DNA of 41,389 nucleotides from NCBI GenBank assembly GCA_028281535.1, contig JANQJS010000017.1:1-41389 (forward strand). Direction: 5' to 3'. Below, one piece after another: positions 18,601 through 25,783 of the stretch. The notes under the pieces are model-generated. The model saw only the letters and a list, made by a program, of their open reading frames with translations, was not told where the DNA came from and did not search any database. Source of the DNA: Sedimentisphaerales bacterium (GTDB lineage Bacteria > Planctomycetota > Phycisphaerae > Sedimentisphaerales > SM23-30). Position numbers and translations under genes: made by a program. Numbering within the stretch: the first letter of the stretch is position 1; each line of letters starts with the position of its first letter.

Positions 18601-19242
18601 TTCCAATCCTAAATTAAACGTCCAATTCTCTGTAGAACTCGATCCATTGTCTGTAATGGAATACAATATTCCATTTTGAGAATTGATACCTTGACTTGTA
18701 ATATAAATAGTTCCTGAATCATCGAGAGACGCTCCTCCCATGAGTCCGCCACTCAAATTACGAGACCAAATCACATTGCCATTGGATGTATTTAATGCAT
18801 AGATTGTGCCTGTCGTAAAATTGATATCACCACTTCCGAAATATAACCTGGTACCATCTTTAGAAACGCAAGGCACGGAAAAGAAATTATCCACAGGGTT
18901 TGTCCAAATCACATTGCCATTTGTTGCATTCAAGGCAAAAGCACCTCCTGATCCGCCGCCATAGACCATACTGTTGTCCGGGCTGATACTGACATATGCG
19001 GAATCATTAGATGAAACACTTGTGGTTGACCAACGAAGCGATCCGCCAGAGGTATACGATTTGACGCCATCGATAGTTTGAATATAGACATTACCGGAAT
19101 CGTCAACTGCGGGCATTGCCTCAAGACTTTCTCCGATATTACCGGTTTGCCAAAGGGTATCGCCTTCGGCGGCCATTAAACTTGATGTCATTCCTAGTAA
19201 AAACATAATTAATACAACATGTAATCCAATTCTCATGTTCAT
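15628..19242 (-). CDS. Giant secreted PQQ-propeller protein with FN3-like repeats (paralogue of 10119-15470)
   Basis: About 1204 residues. The start at 19242 is chosen because AAGGAG lies nine bases upstream and a signal peptide ending in LMAA follows; the frame is open to 19299 but that extension is charged. Domains: PQQ-type propeller (~25-400), FN3-like repeat (~410-505), a beta-rich domain with VTYGGQVMTK (~515-715), two more FN3-like repeats (~720-918), a MAM- or jelly-roll-like domain opening with ISDDFEGG (~925-1078), and a terminal jelly-roll-like domain ending EVHLDAYQVFN (~1085-1204). The propeller and the last domain are close to those of the neighbour at 10119-15470, but the SGNH esterase is missing and other modules take its place. 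Inferred function: extracellular adhesion or glycan binding. No catalytic motif was found. Confidence 0.87.
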   Translation of the reverse strand: MNMRIGLHVVLIMFLLGMTSSLMAAEGDTLWQTGNIGESLEAMPAVDDSGNVYIQTIDGVKSYTSGGSLRWSTTSVSSNDSAYVSISPDNSMVYGGGSGGAFALNATNGNVIWTNPVDNFFSVPCVSKDGTRLYFGSGDINFTTGTIYALNTSNGNVIWSRNLSGGLMGGASLDDSGTIYITSQGINSQNGILYSITDNGSSSTENWTFNLGLESRLPVAIGSDGSIYASSNTGVIHKINPANGNEIWNTTCPGGCGEVFAALALSGDGNTIYVNGEDSQLHAFDTSNGNQKWEIGFQGWGSDPLVRDDGVIIVMSQLSGAGRVAAIQDNGTSATILWTSDQILSNLTLNESNVNIGSNGTIYVHSGDQSPLALFAIEGNGQGLSSSSAWPKIMGNIQNNGNSGGGTPPETDPPAPNPSTWASVPSAQSSSSIAMTATTASDPSGPVEYQFDETTGNSGGTDSGWQTSTSYTDTGLSASTQYCYRVRSRDNLGNTGNYSTTQCATTDAGGGGGDVTLLSSWVTGTTHADPAGANRALIFTAHAEDNDTAMNASVTYGGQVMTKIIEQNQGTGYRAYVATFILDDAGIAAATNSSFNVTWGQTPSRTPGFASLFLANVDQANLTGASSGNGSNSNTVSSAALSTNNGDLVIVAGTCGNTGSYTVNNGFTEGTEVTVTSGDGVAGQKQATGANETPSITHSNANRQVVVGFVVNADGGGGGDTAPPTPNPSTFASAPAAGGTNSISMTATTASDPSTPIEYQFDETSGNSGGTDSGWQTSASYTDTGLSASTQYCYRVRSRDALANTGTYSSTQCATTDSSPDTTPPTPNPSTWASLPTADGSDSISMTATTASDSSTPVEYEFDETTGGQGATDSGWQASSSYTDLGLTESTQYTYRTRSRDSVGNTGSYSTSESATTDVGSGCTVIISDDFEGGSFGSSNWNDGGTDCLFHSGGNSPQGTYSINLQDNSTPPASTTFSDVLDLSAYADVKVSFTYQTISFDSSNEDFFLEVSTNGGSSYTTIEEWNLNDEFVNGVIDNDEATSSGIPLTNNTRVRFRCDATANGDDLYLDEIIVSGCGTGSGGGGSWQSLVNDNDASISYSGGWQSVPATNAYQTDAHFTDGVGNTANFSFTGTGLRVFVWQLDVTQTIEVSIDGQDQNPPQVPSGPEGSYQVLEVTGLSSGSHNVVITSEQGEVHLDAYQVFN

Positions 19243-19453
19243 CGCTTCATACTCCTTCATTTCCTCCCGCTTAACTCCTGTTTCGGCTTCCTTAAACACG
19301 ATCTACATGGGTCAGAGTTGGAACTCATGACGATTCCAGACGATACCTCCTTTCTAGTCTCATGAAATTACCTACTTGTATCTTTACAACGCTTTCGGTA
19401 GAATGAAATGTGCTTGAAATAGGCGCAAAAAAGCCCTATATCAACGCACTATG

Positions 19454-19493
19454 GTAAGCCAGCATCACCCTACCAAAGCTGCTGCTGGCTTAC
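19454..19493 (-). terminator. Hairpin downstream of the 19517-21115 gene
   Basis: A perfect 11-base-pair stem (GTAAGCCAGCA, 19454-19464, with 19483-19493) with an 18-base loop, 24 bases past the stop codon. There is no clear U-run on the minus strand right after the stem, so it may act as an RNA-end stabiliser as much as a terminator. Confidence 0.5.
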
Positions 19494-19516
19494 TTTCAAT
19501 TCTTTTTGCTTACCAA

Positions 19517-21115
19517 TTAATTATTATTTATACATGTCATGACATTATCTTTTTCATGATATGCCAATGACTCATGTTGGATTCCTTTAATACAAAATGT
19601 ATAATTCGCTTTTTCTTTTTGTTTCGGTGCTGCGATGATTGTTTTTCCGGTACTATGCGTTCGTTCTTTTCGATCGAATGTAATTCCTTTAGTAAAACTT
19701 GTTGAGATAATAGCATCACTAACAAGAGCTCCCAGGTTATCACGTACTTCAACTTCAACGGCATGAATAATTTCACCTTGCTTATTGATGGTTTCAATAC
19801 AACGCAAATGACTAACATGACAAGTCGTTGCAGGCAGAGCTTTTGACGGTGAACTGATATTAAAGTTACCGGAACAGGTAATATCTTTTTGATATTTTGG
19901 CCATGGTGAATCTGCCAAGCCAAGCCCATTTCCTTTTATGGCAAAGAGCACTCCATTTTCACCACCTGTCACATAAATGGTACCATTAGGTGCTAAAGAA
20001 ACACCCATTTCATTGAGAACAATGTTTCTTGTAATCGGCGTGGTCCAATTAAGAAAACCATCTTTATCAAGACAGACGACATACCCTTTTTTATCACCAT
20101 GCGTTGTCATTTCAGCGGTGTATATCAGAGCACCATCTGCACGCAATAACGGATCACCATGCCAGGAGACAGTTCGAAATTGCCACTTAATTTTTCCCTC
20201 AGGTTTAATCGCATACATAAAGCTATCTTCGGTACCAACATAAATGGTGCCGTCAGGCCCGATGACTGGTGTGACAAATATTTCCAGACAACATTTCTTA
20301 GGATCCTGCCCCACAGGAAACGGCCATCCCGTTTGCGTCTCTGAATTCCAAGTTTTCATTTCGCGGCCAGTTTGAGCATGAAATTTTCGTAACACACCGG
20401 CATTTGATGTCGCAATAATATGGCCTTTCCCATCCATAATCGGAGGCATGCGCATTTCTTTACCAATGGGTTGCGCCCAATTTTCTTTATATGTTTTTCC
20501 TTCATCGGTTAATGAAATCAACCAGCCATGTTGACTGCCTATAAAAATCGTGCCATCGGGTCCAATACTTGCCCCGCCTAAATAACCGCGGATATCATCT
20601 TCCAGAGCTGGGTGAGGATTATCATAGGTCCATATCACTTTTCCACTACGAGCGTCTATGGCATGGAACTCATCGCTGGGATTCAAATTATCGCCTTGGC
20701 CAATATACAGCCTTGATCCATCTTCAGAAATCGCGGGATTGGTATGAAAACCAGCTTTAAATCCTTTGGTGTTATGCCAAAGTTCTTCACCCGTCGTTGC
20801 ATTAACAGCATAAATACCTTTGGAATTTGCAAAAAAGACATCATTATTGCGACCAAGAACAGCAGAACTCGAATCACCAACACCGCCTTTATAACGCCAT
20901 CGAAGTTTTCCATGAGTATCAAAAGACCATAAAAATTTGCTATCCACGACATAGACATTACTTTCATGATCGATCACGCAGGTAGCTTCAAGCGTTTCAC
21001 CAACCTCTTCGCGCTGCCAAAGAATTTCACCTTCGGTTGCCCAAAGTGAAACATGTACCGTCATTACACATATCAACACCATGAAAGAAGTCGCTAACGG
21101 TTTAGCGTGATTCAT
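19517..21115 (-). CDS. Exported PQQ-type beta-propeller protein, last gene of a sigma factor operon
   Basis: 532 residues. Signal peptide (~1-26), then a PQQ-like propeller (~28-425) with blades such as GEILWQ, GKLRWRY and GKIKWQF interleaved with DGTIYVGT-type strands, and a C-terminal Ig-like segment (~440-525) containing VEVRDNLGALVSDA. It is homologous to the propellers of both upstream giant genes and keeps their ending (NGLGLADSPWPK corresponds to NGQGLSTSSAWPK), but carries no FN3 repeats. It starts 54 bases after the FecR-LamG gene and is likely co-transcribed with it and the sigma factor. No good Shine-Dalgarno sequence lies next to the ATG at 21115, so translation may depend on the upstream gene. 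The propeller could present or sense an extracellular ligand; this is inference. Confidence 0.82.
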   Translation of the reverse strand: MNHAKPLATSFMVLICVMTVHVSLWATEGEILWQREEVGETLEATCVIDHESNVYVVDSKFLWSFDTHGKLRWRYKGGVGDSSSAVLGRNNDVFFANSKGIYAVNATTGEELWHNTKGFKAGFHTNPAISEDGSRLYIGQGDNLNPSDEFHAIDARSGKVIWTYDNPHPALEDDIRGYLGGASIGPDGTIFIGSQHGWLISLTDEGKTYKENWAQPIGKEMRMPPIMDGKGHIIATSNAGVLRKFHAQTGREMKTWNSETQTGWPFPVGQDPKKCCLEIFVTPVIGPDGTIYVGTEDSFMYAIKPEGKIKWQFRTVSWHGDPLLRADGALIYTAEMTTHGDKKGYVVCLDKDGFLNWTTPITRNIVLNEMGVSLAPNGTIYVTGGENGVLFAIKGNGLGLADSPWPKYQKDITCSGNFNISSPSKALPATTCHVSHLRCIETINKQGEIIHAVEVEVRDNLGALVSDAIISTSFTKGITFDRKERTHSTGKTIIAAPKQKEKANYTFCIKGIQHESLAYHEKDNVMTCINNN

Positions 21116-21169
21116 ATATAGAAAAGGCTTATTAATTGATTTTCTCCTAACTCCAGGTTTTCTGACAGA

Positions 21170-22864
21170 TTATTTTATTAGTTGGAAAAGATTTTGAACC
21201 TCTTTTTGGCGAATCACACGATCATATAATATCACTTCATCCAGAGCCCCGGCAAGGCAGATTTCTGAACCTTCTTCACCACCAATAAAAATATTATTCC
21301 AGCAATAATTCTTAGGCCACTGAGATAACGTCTGGACCACTTTATTCTCTGTACGATACAATTTCATTGGCTGACCATCTTTATAGCTAAGAATCTCGCC
21401 TTCATTTGTAATTGTAACAACGATATGAGACCATTGATTTCTGACCCATTTTTGATCCGATTCAAGTCGCTCTGCTAGATCTGTATTTGCTCCAGAAAAT
21501 GCTATCGTAACGGTACCTTCTTCATTTCCAATAAAGGTTAAGTCTTGCGAACTTAATCCGGAGCGACCTATTTTAAACTCATTTTGAAAAATCGTTTGTA
21601 ATCGTAATTTATCAAAAAGAAGCCAGAATGAAATTGATATTCCATCACGACATTGACCAGGCAAAGGCTCTTTCATTTGTAGATAACTACGCTTGCCATC
21701 AAATCGAACAGATGAGCCCAACATCGGCTCTTCCCGATTTATTATTTTCTGGCAATTTCTTTTTGCATCTAAGAAATAATTATCTGAACCTAATTGGCTT
21801 GAATAGCCTGCTTCAGTTTTTTGATTAAAAGACCAATAAGCAAGTGGCATCGAGTCACTAACAAATTGTTGATACAGCGTTAGTCGATTACCTAACGAAG
21901 ATTCACCTTTCATTTGACGAACAAAACCATTATTATTCAATACGATGTTTTGAACGTTAAGACCATCTGAACTAATAGACTTGGCCATACCAGCCCTGAG
22001 AGAGATTTCGTTCTCTTTATTCTTACCTTGACCAGAGAACAGCCCCACAAGACCTTCGAATACATGCACTTTGCTGACCCCATTTTCGGCAACCTCAACG
22101 GAAAACTCAGTGCCATAATCCACCATTTTTGCTGAAGGTGTTTCGATGTAAAAACCTTCAGCCCCTTTGGATATCCAAACACTCAGTTTACCTTGTTGCA
22201 GATAGGCCCCATTAGCCGACTCTAAAGATATCTTTGATGGCCCTTCCAGAATAACTTTGGCACCATCATTAAATTCAATTTCTGCTAAACCACTCAACAA
22301 ATGATAATCTCTATTTTCCAAGTCGATCGATGTTGCAACAGACCATATTGGATTATCAGCATTAATGATTTTAGCAACGACCTTTGTAGGTTCCTGCTTA
22401 ATCAGTAACCATGCAACACAACCCAATAAGAGACATGCCGCAATCGCTGAGATCGTCTTGGTTATTCTTGGTAAGAATGATCGAACATGACTAGACGATT
22501 TAGCATTGTCTAATTGTTCTACGCGTTGCTGATACAAAAACAATTCGAGCTTTTCCTCAGCTTCTCTTTTGACTTTCTCTTGGATTTGTTTTATTTTTTC
22601 ACTATTTTTATCACTCCAATATTTCTCATCCGATTGAATCATTTCACGAAACAATGCCTTGATATTCTCAGAGGATTCCATCGAATTGGCATCCACACGA
22701 ACATTGGGCTGGAATAACAAAGAATGCATCATAATAAATTCAGTGAACAACTCGATCTGCTCTGGATGATTTTCAAAATAATCTGACAGATCTCGCCGCT
22801 GTTGTTCAGTGCCATTACCATCCATGACATTCATGAGTTGTTCATACAGTTCCTGCTTATTCAC
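21170..22864 (-). CDS. FecR-type membrane regulator with C-terminal LamG domain (probable anti-sigma factor)
   Basis: 564 residues. The cytoplasmic N-terminal part (~1-130) has the short helical segment found in planctomycete FecR proteins and a charged coiled-coil-like stretch (~85-118). One membrane span lies at ~134-155. A FecR domain follows (~180-300, with FNDGAKVILEGP and MVDYGTEFSVEV), and a LamG-like fold (~335-560). In known FecR systems the inner part holds or activates an ECF sigma factor and the outer part reads an extracellular signal; here the LamG fold would be the sensor. It begins with GTG two bases after the stop codon of the sigma factor gene, with AAGGA about ten bases upstream, so the two are translationally coupled. 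The exact signal is unknown. Confidence 0.85.
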   Translation of the reverse strand: MNKQELYEQLMNVMDGNGTEQQRRDLSDYFENHPEQIELFTEFIMMHSLLFQPNVRVDANSMESSENIKALFREMIQSDEKYWSDKNSEKIKQIQEKVKREAEEKLELFLYQQRVEQLDNAKSSSHVRSFLPRITKTISAIAACLLLGCVAWLLIKQEPTKVVAKIINADNPIWSVATSIDLENRDYHLLSGLAEIEFNDGAKVILEGPSKISLESANGAYLQQGKLSVWISKGAEGFYIETPSAKMVDYGTEFSVEVAENGVSKVHVFEGLVGLFSGQGKNKENEISLRAGMAKSISSDGLNVQNIVLNNNGFVRQMKGESSLGNRLTLYQQFVSDSMPLAYWSFNQKTEAGYSSQLGSDNYFLDAKRNCQKIINREEPMLGSSVRFDGKRSYLQMKEPLPGQCRDGISISFWLLFDKLRLQTIFQNEFKIGRSGLSSQDLTFIGNEEGTVTIAFSGANTDLAERLESDQKWVRNQWSHIVVTITNEGEILSYKDGQPMKLYRTENKVVQTLSQWPKNYCWNNIFIGGEEGSEICLAGALDEVILYDRVIRQKEVQNLFQLIK

Positions 22865-22866
22865 GG

Positions 22867-23442
22867 CTATGGTATCCTTGTTTCATTTTTAAATTGTGTT
22901 TGGATACAATTTTCCAGAGAAATATAAATTCGAGATAACCCACGATAGACAGATTGAAAGGTTATTTTCATAACGTTGGCAATCTCTTTAACATTCTGCG
23001 TTTTTTCAAAACGCATATAAAGCAACATGCGATCTTTCGCAGACAGTTTTTGAATACAATGCTTTAAAGCATCGGCTCTTTCATCCAGTGTCGTCATTTT
23101 TGAAGCAAGGCTCTTATCAACCATGGCCTCGACACTGTCTACAAATTGAATGCGATTTCGCCGATTTTTTCGCAAGAATTTCAAGGTATTCAATTGAGCG
23201 GTTTTTACAGCCCAGGCAGAAAAATCAGTTCCTAATTCAAACTGATCGAATTTGGTCCACAATGTCTTGACCGTTTCCTGCAATAAATCGTCTGCATCGT
23301 TATGATTATGAACTTTAGAGAGAATGTAAGCATAGATCCGGCTTTGGTTAGCAATAAACAATTCCAGAAAAAGCGCATTGCTTTCCTTATCATTTTTCGA
23401 AGGTCTCATATCATTATGTTTTGAATTCGCCATTGTCATCAT
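22867..23442 (-). CDS. ECF-type RNA polymerase sigma factor
   Basis: 191 residues. Region 2 is visible at ~25-95 (YAYILSKVHNHNDADDLLQE, then the promoter-melting part with FSAWAVKTAQLNTLKFLRK), and region 4 at ~125-180 (LSAKDRMLLYMRFEKTQNVK followed by the helix-turn-helix ending in SVYRGLSRIY). This is the planctomycete/verrucomicrobial type of ECF sigma factor, which typically pairs with a FecR-like partner encoded next to it, as here. The start at 23442 is an ATG pair with only a weak ribosome site; a later ATG at 23433 is possible. It is expected to direct RNA polymerase to its own operon and perhaps to the surface genes to the left. Confidence 0.88.
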   Translation of the reverse strand: MMTMANSKHNDMRPSKNDKESNALFLELFIANQSRIYAYILSKVHNHNDADDLLQETVKTLWTKFDQFELGTDFSAWAVKTAQLNTLKFLRKNRRNRIQFVDSVEAMVDKSLASKMTTLDERADALKHCIQKLSAKDRMLLYMRFEKTQNVKEIANVMKITFQSVYRGLSRIYISLENCIQTQFKNETRIP

Positions 23443-23814
23443 GTCGTCATATTCTTGCTTTTTATTTTAAGATATCGCTACATTTACACATACACTCCCT
23501 TACCCATCAAAAATTCACCCAAAAAATTCACTCTCCCACTAAAATACCCACAAAAGTGACTATAAAGCTAATTAAAAAAAAGACTTATAAAAAACACTAA
23601 CTATTAATAAAAGATAATTATTAAAATATATCACGACGCAAACAACACGAATTGCAAGATTTGCTCGATCACGAACATAAAACATTACCTTTTAAATCAA
23701 CATCTTATAGATTTTTAAATAATAGAATTAATTGATATTGACAATTTTTCCCTCAACGTGTCTGATGAAATTTAAGTTATACAAAAAATATTTAAAAATA
23801 AAAATGGAGTTCCC
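23443..23814. other. Divergent AT-rich intergenic region
   Basis: About 370 bases, very AT-rich, between the sigma factor operon (leftward) and the SIR2 gene (rightward). It should hold both promoters. Runs such as TTATAAAA and TATTAATAAAAGATAATTAT are present, but promoter boxes cannot be assigned reliably in such biased DNA. No coding frame is supported. Confidence 0.5.
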
Positions 23815-25728
23815 GTGCCAAAATGGCCAGAAAAAGTAATATTTGATGCATCAGATAAGAGAACATTTGCAATTGTATCACAGCTAAAGAGTGCCGCATG
23901 TAGCGGCCAACTCATCCCTTGGACTGGTGCTGGAATCTCTGTTGATCCACCGGCAAACTTGCCAGACGGCAAACAATTAGAAAACCCTCTCCAGAAAGCT
24001 TTATGTCAAGCCGCACATAGTTTCATCAAGCATACTGACAAAGTATTGTCCAAAGACCTAAAAAAACAGATAAAAACTTTTCGATTAGAACAGATGCTTG
24101 AATCTCTACAGCGTGTATATGGACGTAATTTTGTCATGGATTATATTAAAGTATTGGATCAAAACATATGGAACAAAAATCACGCTATGCTAGCAGCATT
24201 GGCGAATTCTGGATTCATCAGTTCATGCGTGACTTTAAACTTCGATTGCCTTCTAGAACTAGCTCACGCATCATTTGGACGCTCCAAAACAATTTGCCCC
24301 TTGAAAAATGACAGCTTCTGTACAGGCTCGGGACCATTACAATTAGAGATCATCAAGCCACATGGTTCTTTTTATCTTAACGATTCTGAAAATAGGAATC
24401 CTGATCTTCTCTGTGGTGCAATTTCTGAGATTGGTGACCGACCTTCAAATGCTAATCGCCAAGTAATCCGGCAGGCTATAATACAATGTCCTATAGTATT
24501 AATAATAGGATATAGCAATCATGACTGGGATATCTCACCAATCCTTTTCGAACTTCGCAAAGAATTGAACCATATTTACTGGATAGAACATTCAGACAAC
24601 CCCAAAAAACATAAGCCAAACACCCGTGAGATACGAGTGCGGGAACTTCTTAAAACTTTTTCTATTCCTTCGACAATAATAATCACCAATACTAGTAGTC
24701 TATTACAGAACCTTACAAAGGAACTTGGAGTAGAGATCCCTCCACCTCCAAATAATGTCGGAGAACAAAGGCAGCCCCCTGATACATCATTCCTTATTGA
24801 GACTCAGAAAAATCGAGAGCAAACAGCCCTTGCAACCAGTCTTATTCTACGACATGGAACCACACGACGGTTTCTTATGAATGAGCTATTGAAGATAGAT
24901 ACATTTAAAAAAACACCATCATTAAATGCAGTGCTAATGAAAGCAACTGGCATGACGAACTATTCCAATGTGCAGGAAATAACCGAACGAATGAAATCTG
25001 TCACAAACCTAAATTTTCGTAATACAACGGATGATAATGCATGGCACGGATATCAATATCTTCGAAAGGTAATTCGGCCATGGCCTCTCACTAATATATT
25101 TTTTTTACCTCTTAACATATTTCGTGCCTGGCGGTATTTTCAACGCGCCATACGCTACTCAACTACCGAAAAGCATGAAGTGAACACACAACCTGAACGT
25201 GATTACATTTCTTCATCGGTTACGAAAGCTCGTTTTTTTTATCCAGCTCAAGTTCCACACGGCTGGGCTGAAAACTTTATGTTCTTCGGAAAATCGGCCA
25301 AACCTTTTGTTCGCCTATTTGCGTGGCTTAGCTTACATCTGTATCGCAAAGCCGAGCAAGACAATAAAACAATGATGACGTCAGAGTACTTCTGGATGAG
25401 GCACCTTCAGGCTCGTATCCTGGCTGGCCATTGCATTAATCGGAAAGTTGTCGAAAAGCATTTACTGGAAATAGATAACTTCTTTTGTGATCTTCATGAT
25501 GACGCACATAAAATGACTGTTTATATGTGCCAAGCATTTATAGAATCTCAAAGTAATTCGTCTGATGATAGCATTTCTAAATTACTGGATAAGGCTGAAG
25601 AGGCTATTATTTCTCATGAGCGTTTTGATCGTCAGGAGGCCCTTATTAGGGTGCTTCTCTACAGGCGTTACTTCACTAACCAGCCCAGTCTTACGAAAGC
25701 TATTGCCAACATAAGAACTTTAGTTTGA
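23815..25728 (+). CDS. SIR2-like NAD-binding domain protein with long unknown C-terminal region (candidate defence NADase)
   Basis: About 637 residues; GTG start with GGAG five bases upstream. The N-terminal ~300 residues form a SIR2-like domain: GAGIS (38-42) for NAD phosphate binding, the LNFD motif (Asn142, Asp144), KPHG (His183, the sirtuin catalytic position) and LIIGYSNHDWD (~229-239). No zinc-binding cysteine quartet is apparent, as in SIR2 proteins used in bacterial defence. A proline-rich linker (~308-322) leads to ~310 mainly helical residues that I do not recognise. SIR2 domains in anti-phage systems such as Thoeris and DSR deplete NAD after a sensor part detects infection; by analogy the C-terminal part could be the sensor. 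It is the only plus-strand gene for over 20 kb, has its own AT-rich leader, and no partner gene beside it. A role in housekeeping NAD chemistry is less likely. Defence is inferred, not shown. Confidence 0.8.
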   Translation: MPKWPEKVIFDASDKRTFAIVSQLKSAACSGQLIPWTGAGISVDPPANLPDGKQLENPLQKALCQAAHSFIKHTDKVLSKDLKKQIKTFRLEQMLESLQRVYGRNFVMDYIKVLDQNIWNKNHAMLAALANSGFISSCVTLNFDCLLELAHASFGRSKTICPLKNDSFCTGSGPLQLEIIKPHGSFYLNDSENRNPDLLCGAISEIGDRPSNANRQVIRQAIIQCPIVLIIGYSNHDWDISPILFELRKELNHIYWIEHSDNPKKHKPNTREIRVRELLKTFSIPSTIIITNTSSLLQNLTKELGVEIPPPPNNVGEQRQPPDTSFLIETQKNREQTALATSLILRHGTTRRFLMNELLKIDTFKKTPSLNAVLMKATGMTNYSNVQEITERMKSVTNLNFRNTTDDNAWHGYQYLRKVIRPWPLTNIFFLPLNIFRAWRYFQRAIRYSTTEKHEVNTQPERDYISSSVTKARFFYPAQVPHGWAENFMFFGKSAKPFVRLFAWLSLHLYRKAEQDNKTMMTSEYFWMRHLQARILAGHCINRKVVEKHLLEIDNFFCDLHDDAHKMTVYMCQAFIESQSNSSDDSISKLLDKAEEAIISHERFDRQEALIRVLLYRRYFTNQPSLTKAIANIRTLV

Positions 25729-25741
25729 GTAATTAAAGCAA

Positions 25742-25764
25742 GAGGGTATTTTTTGGTCACCCTC
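25742..25764. terminator. Short hairpin between convergent genes
   Basis: GAGGGT (25742-25747) pairs with ACCCTC (25759-25764), with a run of T in the loop. It lies 14 bases after the SIR2 stop and 20 bases from the stop of the opposite gene, so it could serve both. The stem is short and there is no trailing U-run; the call is weak. Confidence 0.35.
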
Positions 25765-25783
25765 CTAACCTTAAGAGTAATTT

